Below the pieces are notes generated by a model, which was not told the origin of the DNA, made no database searches, and saw only the letters and a program-made list of their open reading frames with translations. Shown one piece after another: positions 52,443 through 59,579 of a stretch of 59,579 bases of DNA. The position numbers and the translations under genes were made by a program. This DNA is from an uncultured Solobacterium sp. Its GTDB lineage: Bacteria; Bacillota_I; Bacilli_A; Erysipelotrichales; Erysipelotrichaceae. The stretch covers positions 1 through 59,579 of the forward strand of contig URYK01000015.1 of NCBI GenBank assembly GCA_900552125.1. The letters are read 5' to 3'. Position 1 is the stretch's first letter; the number at the start of each line of letters is the position of its first letter.

Positions 52443-54065
52443 CTATATTCCGGATTTATTATCTTTATTCATTAAAGTCTTACGATTACATGCGACAATA
52501 AGATCTTCTTTAGCCAAAATAGTAGATCCATTAGGTATAAAGTAATTATCTTCTCGTTTAATTAAAACAATCAACAGATGTGATGCATCGATTTCAGAAA
52601 TAGGTTTACCAATCCAATTTTTATGATTCGATAATGGTATTTCTTCTAACTCTATATCAATTCCCTGATGTGTACTTGTTAGAGCTACCATCAAATGATC
52701 TCGATATTGGATACAAGTATTTCCATCCGGTACAATCAATTCACCATTGCGCCATAAAAGAGCTACAATCATCTGAGAAGGTATCTGAATATCTTTTATA
52801 TAAGAGCCAATCCAAGGATGATTAGGAATAATCGGCAAGTCAAGAAGATGTAATGGAGTATCTTTTAAATAGTCATTAAATGTTTTTGATGTATCATTAG
52901 TCTCATCAATAACCTGAAGCCATTTAGCAGCTTTAGGTAATAACATTCCCTGTAAAGTAATTGACAACAATGAAACAATCATAACGATATGAAAGATATC
53001 GAAATCCGTCTGAGCAGTAGAAACAACTGCCGCAATCGCAAACACAATTGACGCAGCACCACGTAAACCACACCACGATAAAAACAGTTTTTCTCGTATA
53101 CTAAATGAAAATGGTATTAAGCATATAAATACCGCAATAGGACGAGCAACAAATGTTAATATCAAGGCAATTATGATTCCACTTCCTGCAACAGATGGCA
53201 ATTGAGACGGGAATGATAATAATCCTAACATGAAGAATAAAATAATCTGCATCATGGATGATATTGAATCAAAAAAGTATATCAATTCATGTTTTTTAGA
53301 CAATTTGGAATTTCCCAAAATGATTCCACATAAATAGACACTTAGAAAACCATTTCCTCCAATATAAGAAGCAAAAGCATATGATAGTAAGGCACATGCT
53401 GCTAGTAAAATACTGTTCATTCCAATTTCTTTTATTTTAAAGTAACGAAGCAGTAAATAACTAATTCCTGCTATTATGATTCCACTAGCGATTCCAAAGA
53501 CAATCTGCTGCAAAGATAAAACGAAGATAGAGGTTTCTTCTCCACTTATCAAAGATAGCGTAATCATTGTTAATAAGAAAGCAAAAGGATCATTACTTCC
53601 ACTTTCCATTTCCAGGATTGGGGCAAGGCCATGTTTTAAATTCAACTTTTTCATACGTAAAATACTGAAAACACTTGCTGCATCGGTTGATGCTAAAACA
53701 GACCCTATTAATAGTGACTCTAGCCAGGAAAAAGGTAATAACAGATGACATCCAGCCGCAAGCACAAGTGCACTAATAACAATTCCAACAGTAGAAAGAA
53801 TTGCTGAAGGTAGTATAAAAGGACGTGCAGCTTTAAGATTTAGACAAAATCCACCATAGAACATTATAAAAATTAAAGCGAAATAACTAATTTGTTCCGC
53901 AAATTCATAATCATCAAAATGAATTCGCATCAAACCATCACTACCAAATACCATTCCTATCAATAAGAAAACGACTAAAGCAGGTAACCCTATTTTAGCT
54001 GAGATTTTTGAAAAACAAATACAAAGAATAACAATCAAAGCACATAATAATAGCCATTCGTTCAT
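52443..54065 (-). CDS. CPA1-type cation/proton antiporter with TrkA-C (RCK_C) regulatory domains
   Basis: 540 residues: about 12-13 membrane segments (1-390) with the exchanger core (ASTDAASVFSIL and LEMESGSNDPFAF, where the Asp residues bind the cation), then two TrkA-C-like units (about 425-475 and 485-535; LIVPDGNTCIQYRDHLMVA and FIPNGSTILAKEDLIVA). This layout is NhaP2/CvrA, a potassium/proton antiporter. The ND motif is of the sodium or potassium exchanging type; the ion is not proven. AAAGGGGG precedes the ATG. Confidence 0.9.
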   Translation of the reverse strand: MNEWLLLCALIVILCICFSKISAKIGLPALVVFLLIGMVFGSDGLMRIHFDDYEFAEQISYFALIFIMFYGGFCLNLKAARPFILPSAILSTVGIVISALVLAAGCHLLLPFSWLESLLIGSVLASTDAASVFSILRMKKLNLKHGLAPILEMESGSNDPFAFLLTMITLSLISGEETSIFVLSLQQIVFGIASGIIIAGISYLLLRYFKIKEIGMNSILLAACALLSYAFASYIGGNGFLSVYLCGIILGNSKLSKKHELIYFFDSISSMMQIILFFMLGLLSFPSQLPSVAGSGIIIALILTFVARPIAVFICLIPFSFSIREKLFLSWCGLRGAASIVFAIAAVVSTAQTDFDIFHIVMIVSLLSITLQGMLLPKAAKWLQVIDETNDTSKTFNDYLKDTPLHLLDLPIIPNHPWIGSYIKDIQIPSQMIVALLWRNGELIVPDGNTCIQYRDHLMVALTSTHQGIDIELEEIPLSNHKNWIGKPISEIDASHLLIVLIKREDNYFIPNGSTILAKEDLIVACNRKTLMNKDNKSGI

Positions 54066-54619
54066 TTTGTTCCCCCTTTCTAACTTATATATGTGTTATT
54101 ATAACATGATTTTTTCTATTCGCAAAATCACAAGAATGATGAATTCATCAAATCCACCACAGCTATAAAGATACAATAATACTTAATTTCTTCATAACAT
54201 ATTCTACTTTATATTTGTATTAATAGTAATATCAACATAGCAAGAGTTCCAGACAGTCACACTGGAACTCTATTATAATTTATTTACTTCAGCTCTTTTT
54301 CATATATGCTGCACCTAAAAGCATTCAAAGAAAAGCAAGAATAACAGAATTTTACTCAGTATCGTCTAAGTTCTCATGGATAAATTTAATACTTTGTCTG
54401 TACTTTTTAATTTGATTACTAACTTCCATCTTTAATATTCCTCCTACTCATATCCTATATGAAGAGATAAAACCATTCTATCAAAGATATTTTACATCCC
54501 ATTATATACCTGCAAAATTAGTTTTACATGCGTTAAATTTAAAGATTTCCACAAATATTATAGTTTTCATCGTATCATTAACAATTATTCTTATTTTGAT
54601 TTTAATTTATAGAAGTTGT
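54066..54619. other. Long gene-poor region with a regulator remnant and a hairpin
   Basis: 554 bases, AT-rich. It holds a 10-base perfect stem AGAGTTCCAG/CTGGAACTCT (54244-54271), probably a terminator or decayed element, and the XRE remnant below. No tRNA, repeat or complete gene seen. Confidence 0.5.
54352..54429 (-). pseudogene. Remnant of an XRE-type regulator gene (N-terminus only)
   Basis: A 25-codon frame with a strong AGGAGG site eight bases before the ATG. It reads MEVSNQIKKYRQSIKFIHEN before stopping; the opening MEVSNQIKKYRQS is the standard start of a large family of short helix-turn-helix regulators, which would continue about 60 or more residues. Downstream sequence encodes LLGAAYMKKS in another frame, like a membrane tail. 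So the gene looks deleted inside and decayed. A very short live peptide cannot be excluded. Confidence 0.55.
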
Positions 54620-55099
54620 CTATCCCAAATTGAAAAGTACACTTTCATAGTCTTTCACATAGTATTTAATATTCTTGCGCCCTTTTTCAATAAATGTATG
54701 GCCTTCAGCCTCTAGCTTTTCTTTTTGCACTTCTATGCCTCCCGGATATTTTGGATTCAATTCTCCATTTGCTTTTAGTGTTCGCCAATATGGAGTTTCA
54801 TCTTCAGCTCGCTGATAACTTGCCCATGCCGCAATGGATACAAAAATTCCTGCAGTGATAGGCTCAGTAAAATCTGCACCATTTTGCTGAGCAAAGTATT
54901 CTCGGATTTTTCCAATGGTAATTACTTTTCCATAAGGTATTTTTTTCATTACTTTGTCGTAATCAATCGGTGGAGCAAAATACATATTATTTCCACCATA
55001 TTTTTCAATACTTTTTTTATCTGTGATTATCTGAAACTTAGGCATGTCTTTACTATCGTGTAACATGGCGTTAAAATCCTTTTTTTCTTCATTAGCCAT
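54620..55099 (-). CDS. Alkyltransferase-like (ATL) DNA-binding protein, MGMT fold
   Basis: 159 residues containing the DNA-binding half of O6-alkylguanine-DNA alkyltransferases (about 45-135; IPYGKVITIGKIREYFAQQNG, then ...PYWRTLKANGELNPKYPGG). The active-site Pro-Cys-His-Arg is replaced by Pro-Tyr-Trp-Arg, so it cannot accept an alkyl group; ATL proteins flag the lesion for nucleotide excision repair. The N-terminal 40 residues are extra. AGGTG precedes the ATG. Confidence 0.8.
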   Translation of the reverse strand: MANEEKKDFNAMLHDSKDMPKFQIITDKKSIEKYGGNNMYFAPPIDYDKVMKKIPYGKVITIGKIREYFAQQNGADFTEPITAGIFVSIAAWASYQRAEDETPYWRTLKANGELNPKYPGGIEVQKEKLEAEGHTFIEKGRKNIKYYVKDYESVLFNLG

Positions 55100-55198
55100 A
55101 CTTTAACACCTATCTTAATTATAAGAAAGTAAAATATTCAATGCAATGAGACTGTTTGAAATACCACATATAATTTCTAGCATTTACAATTTAATATT

Positions 55199-55260
55199 AT
55201 AAAAAAGATAGGAAATATGCACATACAATCAAACTGTTTATATGCTCTCCTACCTTTTTA
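55199..55260. terminator. Terminator after the XRE regulator
   Basis: AAAAAGATAGGA pairs with TCCTACCTTTTT (one mismatch) with a long loop; T-runs on both sides suit both directions. Lies about 50 bases after the regulator stop. Confidence 0.6.
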
Positions 55261-55310
55261 TTCATCAACACAAATGAAAATTAACCACTGCGTATTAAAT
55301 GTGTGCAAAG

Positions 55311-55985
55311 CTATTTGATAATTTCTATATTTTCATTCTCAGTACCTGGATTTTTCTGTATTACCGTATAAAATAATGTTTTATGTTCAACTATATCATC
55401 ACCATAAGATTTTGCATAACTAAATCTAGGAACTTGATGATATTCTGTAACAGCAATATAATCTGAAATAGTAAAAATACCAAAGAGTACAATAACACAA
55501 CCTATAACGCTCAATATTTGAGAATTTCTTTTTAGTAGTACAGACTTAATACTAAGATAAATTCCTAAAGTTAATATGATTCCACCAATAATTGCACAAA
55601 TACTACCCCAGCTACTTTCATTAGGAAATATTGATAACGCAGAAATAATAATAAGTGCACCAAACACTATAAACAGAATTCCTGTTATTTTTTTCTTCGC
55701 CATATTAACCTCGTTCTTGCTATACTCCGCCATTTTAATTGCAGTGTCTTTTGTTTCTTGATTCATTTTCTCACTTTTCCTTTCTCCATCAATAATCTCA
55801 GGTATACTAACTTGATAGAATTCAGAAATTTCAATCAGCAAACTGATATCTGGCATATTACTTCCAGTTTCCCATCTGGATACTGTTCTACTAGATACAT
55901 TTAATGTTTCTGCTAACACTTCCTGAGTTATATTTTTTTCTTTACGTAGTGTTTTCAAAAACTGACCTATTTTTTTCTGATCCAT
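55311..55985 (-). CDS. XRE-type helix-turn-helix regulator with membrane C-terminus
   Basis: 224 residues. The helix-turn-helix (about 5-62; KTLRKEKNITQEVLAETLNVSSRTVSRWETGSNMPDISLL) is followed by a linker and about four membrane segments (100-185) and a small outside domain ending NIEIIK. Membrane-bound XRE regulators of this type are frequent in Firmicutes and may sense membrane stress. AGGAGG precedes the ATG. Confidence 0.87.
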   Translation of the reverse strand: MDQKKIGQFLKTLRKEKNITQEVLAETLNVSSRTVSRWETGSNMPDISLLIEISEFYQVSIPEIIDGERKSEKMNQETKDTAIKMAEYSKNEVNMAKKKITGILFIVFGALIIISALSIFPNESSWGSICAIIGGIILTLGIYLSIKSVLLKRNSQILSVIGCVIVLFGIFTISDYIAVTEYHQVPRFSYAKSYGDDIVEHKTLFYTVIQKNPGTENENIEIIK

Positions 55986-56380
55986 TCACTATACCTCCTC
56001 AATTAACAGATTAAGCTAACAGTTCGTATATTTACACGACATAAAGTGAGAAAATGTCATATTTTTCAATCCGACAATCTTGTCTAGATTGAAATCTATA
56101 CTCTATTACAGGTTCTATAAAGGTTTTAATCATTGTGTCATTTAATATACTCTGAAGTTTCACTTCTTTTATAAATCCAACGTCTTATACAGGACATGAA
56201 TTTCTTCCATAATAGTATAATAATCAAATAATTTATTTTCAACGTATCTGATATTTTTCTAAATCTAGCCGCATCGTGAATCTTTGGAATATTGTCTATC
56301 TTTTCTTTAATAAATTTCTATCAGTAATTCTTTGAAATATCTCTATCACATACAAATTTTGTTCCTTAACATTATATTTA
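55986..56380. other. Intergenic region with possible decayed coding sequence
   Basis: 395 bases. On the minus strand, fragments such as IDNIPKIHDAARFRKISDTLKIN and TIMEEIHVLYKTLDL (about 56170-56330) are open in different frames and look like decayed gene pieces, not assigned to a family. No RNA or strong dyad. Confidence 0.35.
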
Positions 56381-56863
56381 TTATTTCTTTTCCAGTGCAT
56401 CCTCAATAATCTCTATTCCTCCGTTGACAAAGCTGATTTTTATCTTGATTGTATCTTTTCCATTTTCTGAAATTGACACATAAGCTATGCTTAGCTGATC
56501 ATTCTCTGTTGGAGTACTCTCTCCCATCAATGTTGTCCATTCTACATCTACATCAGATTCTGTAATACTCGTATTAAAGTCAAGTTCATATTGTGCTGGT
56601 TCATACAAACCAGAGTTAGATTTTGAACTAACTAATATTTTATTATTTTCATCTTGATATATTTCCACAGTGTAGTTCACAACATCTTCTTCATTTTCAA
56701 CATATTCCTTGTTTGGTGAGATTGTTTCTTCATATATCAATTTTCCATTTTGAGTCGTTACATCATTATTAGTTGTACCAGTATCTTGTGAAGAACATCC
56801 ACCCAAACCGAAAACTAATAAAAACATAAAACAGACTGAAAAAATTGAATTTCTTACTTTCAT
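56381..56863 (-). CDS. Small lipoprotein, unknown function
   Basis: 160 residues with lipoprotein signal (MKVRNSIFSVCFMFLLVFG, lipobox LGGC). Mature part is acidic and beta-rich (VVNYTVEIYQDENNKILVSS, DTIKIKISFVNGGIEIIED). No known domain. AGAGGTG six bases before the ATG at 56863; the frame open to 56905 overlaps the next gene's end and is rejected. Confidence 0.65.
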   Translation of the reverse strand: MKVRNSIFSVCFMFLLVFGLGGCSSQDTGTTNNDVTTQNGKLIYEETISPNKEYVENEEDVVNYTVEIYQDENNKILVSSKSNSGLYEPAQYELDFNTSITESDVDVEWTTLMGESTPTENDQLSIAYVSISENGKDTIKIKISFVNGGIEIIEDALEKK

Positions 56864-56888
56864 TATTAACACCTCTCTAAGTTCCAAT

Positions 56889-57347
56889 TTATCGCAAACA
56901 TGCATTTATAAATTTCATTGGTACGTTCATACGTTCCGCTACTTGTTCCGGTGTCATTCCACTATTTAAGAATCGTTTGCATACTACTTTTAAGTTTTCT
57001 CCAACTTCGATAATATGCTTATCTGGATCATAGAATCGAACTACACGTTGTCCCCATGAATGTTCAATAACAGGATGTACATATTCAATATCACATTTCT
57101 TTAATTTATCAATAAACTTATCAAAATTATCTTCTTCAAAATATATTTCAAAATTGTTAGTTCCAAAAGAAATTTCATTTGTTCCAATAAATTCTTTATA
57201 TGTTTCAACTGTCTGTAAAGCCAAACCTCCAGTTAAGGTTTTATTTGCTCCAAAATCCATAATAACATGAAGTCCAAAAACCTTTTTATAAAACTCCACT
57301 GACTTATCTATATCAGTGACTACCAGCATTGGGTTCTTTAATTTCAT
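56889..57347 (-). CDS. VOC family protein (glyoxalase/bleomycin-resistance/dioxygenase superfamily)
   Basis: 152 residues. One VOC domain (about 5-125; PMLVVTDIDKSVEFYKKVFGLHV, LALQTVETYKEFIG, HSWGQRVVRFYDPDKHIIEVGE with metal-ligand His and Glu positions) and a 30-residue tail (MTPEQVAERMNVPMKFINACL) with helix-turn-helix-like pattern common in this group. Substrate unknown. AGGAGG eight bases before the ATG at 57347 favours it over 57353. Confidence 0.82.
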   Translation of the reverse strand: MKLKNPMLVVTDIDKSVEFYKKVFGLHVIMDFGANKTLTGGLALQTVETYKEFIGTNEISFGTNNFEIYFEEDNFDKFIDKLKKCDIEYVHPVIEHSWGQRVVRFYDPDKHIIEVGENLKVVCKRFLNSGMTPEQVAERMNVPMKFINACLR

Positions 57348-57360
57348 TTTCATTTCCTCC

Positions 57361-57396
57361 TGTAATAATAATGTATTTTATATCATTATTATTACA
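57361..57396. promoter_or_regulatory. Perfect 13-base inverted repeat ahead of the VOC gene
   Basis: TGTAATAATAATG and CATTATTATTACA are perfect complements with a 10-base centre, directly upstream of the VOC ribosome site. TATAAT occurs just upstream (57397-57403 region, minus strand). It could be an operator downstream of the promoter, or an RNA hairpin near the ribosome site. Confidence 0.5.
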
Positions 57397-57448
57397 TTAT
57401 AAAAAATGTTTTACAATAATTAACTATATCTAGTTTTTTGATTTTATA

Positions 57449-58453
57449 TTAATATGAGAATTTAAAACGATAATCTTGCTTATAAGGTTTTCTTGACGGA
57501 TTTCCTTCGACTCTATAGATTTTTTTATTTTTGATATCATAAACTACAGACCATACTGTATCTGCCCCTTTTTTTCTATCATGCTGACACATAAATCCAT
57601 GCTTTCCAGATAAGATATCAAAAATAAGATTTATTGATAAATCGTTATTTTTTAATGACCGATGAGCAATTTGATTTCTTAATGATGAATTCCAGTCATC
57701 AATATTATATTCATTATACTTTTTCATTTGTGAAGAGTTAAAGTTATTCGCTGTAGAAATGAAATTTTCATTCTCTAGAGGATAAATAACCTCAACATTT
57801 TGGCTATTGCATTCCACTATCGCAATATTTCCTAAAGCATCTGCTATTGTAATTGTTTGATTAGAAGCAACTGGAACTGTCTTTATAAATTGGACAGCTT
57901 CCTGTAATGTTTGACATTTTTCTAAAATATAACGAACAATCATTCCTGCATTCATTCCAGGCATAATGTTCTGTGGATAAATAAATGTCATTCCTACTGC
58001 TAAGCCATATTCATTGATACCATCTTCCATTTCAACAAACGCTGTAGTATTTCCATTAAATGAGTAACAATTATCTAAATTATACAAACAGTTCATATAA
58101 AGTTTCTCTAGTTCGACTAAAAAATCACTGTTTCTTCCCAGGATAATTTGGTCTTTATCACTGATTGCTATACACGTACATTTATTATTGAACTCAAAAC
58201 AGTACATACTCAATAGAAAAGTAAGCATATCTTCATATGATGTCTGTTGTCCATTAGCAATTCCTTTTATTTCATCTAAAATTTCAGGATAAAACTCCTC
58301 ATAAATAGGTATGCATTGTTTAGTAAACGCTTTTCTTTCTTCACTGATAACAAATGTATGCTGATTAGCAATAAATTTATTATTTTTTCTTAATAAAGCT
58401 CCCCAACGGAAACCACAATCATAGTGACTACCTTTGAATCTTCCATGATACAT
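57449..58453 (-). CDS. C45 family autoproteolytic hydrolase/acyltransferase (AAT-like)
   Basis: 334-residue Ntn-hydrolase. It has the family opening FKGSHYDCGFRWGALLR, then KCTCIAISDKDQIILGRNSDF, where one of the Cys residues before Ile-Ala is the expected nucleophile exposed by self-cleavage, and NEYGLAVGMTFI. Relatives include isopenicillin N acyltransferases and phospholipase B-like or choloylglycine-like amidases; no substrate can be assigned. AGGAGG lies nine bases before the ATG. Confidence 0.8.
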   Translation of the reverse strand: MYHGRFKGSHYDCGFRWGALLRKNNKFIANQHTFVISEERKAFTKQCIPIYEEFYPEILDEIKGIANGQQTSYEDMLTFLLSMYCFEFNNKCTCIAISDKDQIILGRNSDFLVELEKLYMNCLYNLDNCYSFNGNTTAFVEMEDGINEYGLAVGMTFIYPQNIMPGMNAGMIVRYILEKCQTLQEAVQFIKTVPVASNQTITIADALGNIAIVECNSQNVEVIYPLENENFISTANNFNSSQMKKYNEYNIDDWNSSLRNQIAHRSLKNNDLSINLIFDILSGKHGFMCQHDRKKGADTVWSVVYDIKNKKIYRVEGNPSRKPYKQDYRFKFSY

Positions 58454-58611
58454 TTCATTTTACCTCCTCGTTTATTTCGAGCAAGATCTTCCTCAATTTC
58501 AATCTTAATTGAATAAAAATTTTATGTCAATGAATTAAAATTTTACATAAAATATATATGTTTAAACACATTATTTGTTTACGATGTATGCAAGAAAACA
58601 AGCAGATAGCA

Positions 58612-59579
58612 TTCAAGAAAGTAGGAGATAGTCATTAAACTACCTCCCCTTATCAAACCGCATGTGCCCTATTAAGGCGTACGGCTTACCAATATGCCTA
58701 TCTATGCCTGAATCATTACTATTTCGCAAACACATATCCTGTGCTTGCGATTTTTCTTATTCTTGCCTGTGTATAATACTCTATTCCTTTTTCCTTCAGC
58801 TTCTCTATGTATCTTTCATGTCTCTTTTTATTCGCTTCTGTTTGTATTCTCATATAAACTTCTATCGTATACGTTGGATACATCTCTTTATAATAATGCC
58901 ATGCTGATGGTATCAGTCCAATCTTACAGAAGAATTCGATATTCCACTTCCATTTTTTGCCAAACGATTTTCTTATGCTCGGATGATTATGTATCATGCA
59001 TACCCTTAATCGTTGTCTTATGTACGCGTCAATTCTATGTAAATCTTTGATACATCCTTTGACGTAACAGTGACTTTCCTGTCCTGCCTGTCTGTTCAGT
59101 TCTATAGCTTTTTGTACTATTTTATAGTAATTCACTTTTCCTACTATGACTGAATTTACCCTCTTTATCCATTCCTCTTTATCCATTCCTCTTTGCTTAT
59201 GGTTAGGGTTTTCTTTGTTTTCTCTTTGATTTTCTTTTTAAAATCTTTCAGCGATTTCTCGCTCGGTCTTACTAGAAAGTATGGTTTATTGTCCTTCTTT
59301 CTGTTTCTCCAATGTAGGAAATCAAATCCTACAAATGTGAAATCATCATTATGGAAGTCAACTATCTTCGTTTTCTCCATGGACATCTCTAATCCTAGTT
59401 CTTCGATTACCTTTTTCGCTACTTCTCCTGCCATCATGATTTCTTCTTCACTGTTCGCGAATAACAGAAAATCATCTGCATATCGTACAAAATAGATTCC
59501 TGCTTTATGTAGCTCCCAGTCTAGTTCATTTAGGTAGATGTTTGCCAACAGCGGTGATATTACTCCCCCTTGCTGTGTT
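58612..59579 (-). mobile_element. Group II intron, 3' part (continues past window end)
   Basis: On the minus strand the reverse transcriptase frame is followed by an RNA domain V hairpin (about 58655-58687; starts AGCCGT with the AGC catalytic triad, loop TTAA and closing GCGGTTT) and domain VI (about 58621-58651; GGAGGTAGT pairing with ACTATCTCC). The 3' splice end is near 58612-58616 but not exactly placed. Its 5' portion lies beyond the window. It is inserted about 160 bases upstream of the C45 gene. Confidence 0.82.
58719..59579 (-). pseudogene. ltrA: Group II intron reverse transcriptase/maturase (LtrA-like), frameshifted and partial
   Basis: From the window edge the frame reads TQQGGVISPLLANIYLNELD then the catalytic RYADDFLLF, and the thumb/maturase part follows. 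The frame stops after SKEEWIKRNG at 59165. The same protein resumes in another frame with EEWIKRVNSVIVGKVNYYKIV and runs to 58719 with a tail ending IRKIASTGYVFAK. The break is a 14-base tandem duplication (59161-59188, unit CTCTTTATCCATTC on the plus strand). Removing one copy restores one continuous frame, so the disruption is recent. Could also be a sequencing error. Confidence 0.85.

Noticed and set aside
57449..58453. Bile-salt hydrolase or penicillin acylase assignment for the C45 protein
   Set aside because: The family motifs fit AAT/C45 only in general; I do not see features that fix a bile-salt or penicillin substrate.
1..59579. CRISPR array, prophage, tRNA or rRNA
   Set aside because: I saw no regularly spaced direct repeats, no phage structural or integrase genes and no tRNA cloverleaf; the repeats in 31.2-37.9 kb are protein-level, diverged at DNA level.

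Overview
The window is chromosomal DNA of a low-GC, AT-rich Gram-positive bacterium. Strong AGGAGG-type ribosome sites, TagG/TagH-type wall polymer export, a pyruvate:ferredoxin oxidoreductase, a UmuC/YolD pair and many lipoprotein signals point to an anaerobic gut Firmicute. Erysipelotrichia is my best guess from overall gene style, but nothing here fixes the class. No rRNA, tRNA or CRISPR array is visible.

Left part (1-25.7 kb). A minus-strand carbon-phosphorus lyase operon runs phnG-H-I-J-K-M, a hexapeptide acetyltransferase, phnL, a PHP-domain phosphoesterase (PhnPP-like), then an inositol-monophosphatase-family phosphatase; a CwlD-like amidase follows. The matching uptake operon (GntR/UTRA regulator, phnD, phnC, phnE, phnE) lies 11 kb away at 20.2-24.6 kb. 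Together they import phosphonates and release phosphate. PhnP and PhnN are absent and PhnPP plausibly replaces both. Between the two halves sits a plus-strand wall polysaccharide cluster (TagA/WecG, UDP-ManNAc dehydrogenase, a double glycosyltransferase, a small protein, TagG, TagH) with divergent UDP-GlcNAc 2-epimerase, then a row of small minus-strand genes (three GNAT acetyltransferases, a DUF1835/DUF3658-like protein, two small membrane proteins including SdpI).

Middle part (25.7-44.2 kb). A metallophosphoesterase, a two-gene secreted/cytosolic pair, nifJ, and a 2231-residue protein made of about 21 repeats of roughly 103 residues with a prealbumin (SpaA/Cna-B)-like pattern. This giant has no export signal or sortase motif, is rich in cysteine in its first half, and has a SigmaK-like promoter match, so a spore-layer role is a testable idea. 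Upstream are two related membrane proteins and an overlooked 44-residue gene, then an MscS channel, a DEAD-box RNA helicase and a methyltransferase.

Right part (44.2-59.6 kb). A carbohydrate ABC operon (binding protein, two permeases, LacI regulator, ATPase) has a clear promoter with overlapping LacI-type operators. Then come a Y-family polymerase with YolD partner under a palindromic operator, a lipid kinase, a cation/proton antiporter, and an AT-rich accessory end: an alkyltransferase-like protein, XRE regulator, lipoprotein, glyoxalase-family protein, C45 hydrolase, regulator remnant, and a group II intron whose reverse transcriptase is broken by an exact 14-bp tandem duplication.
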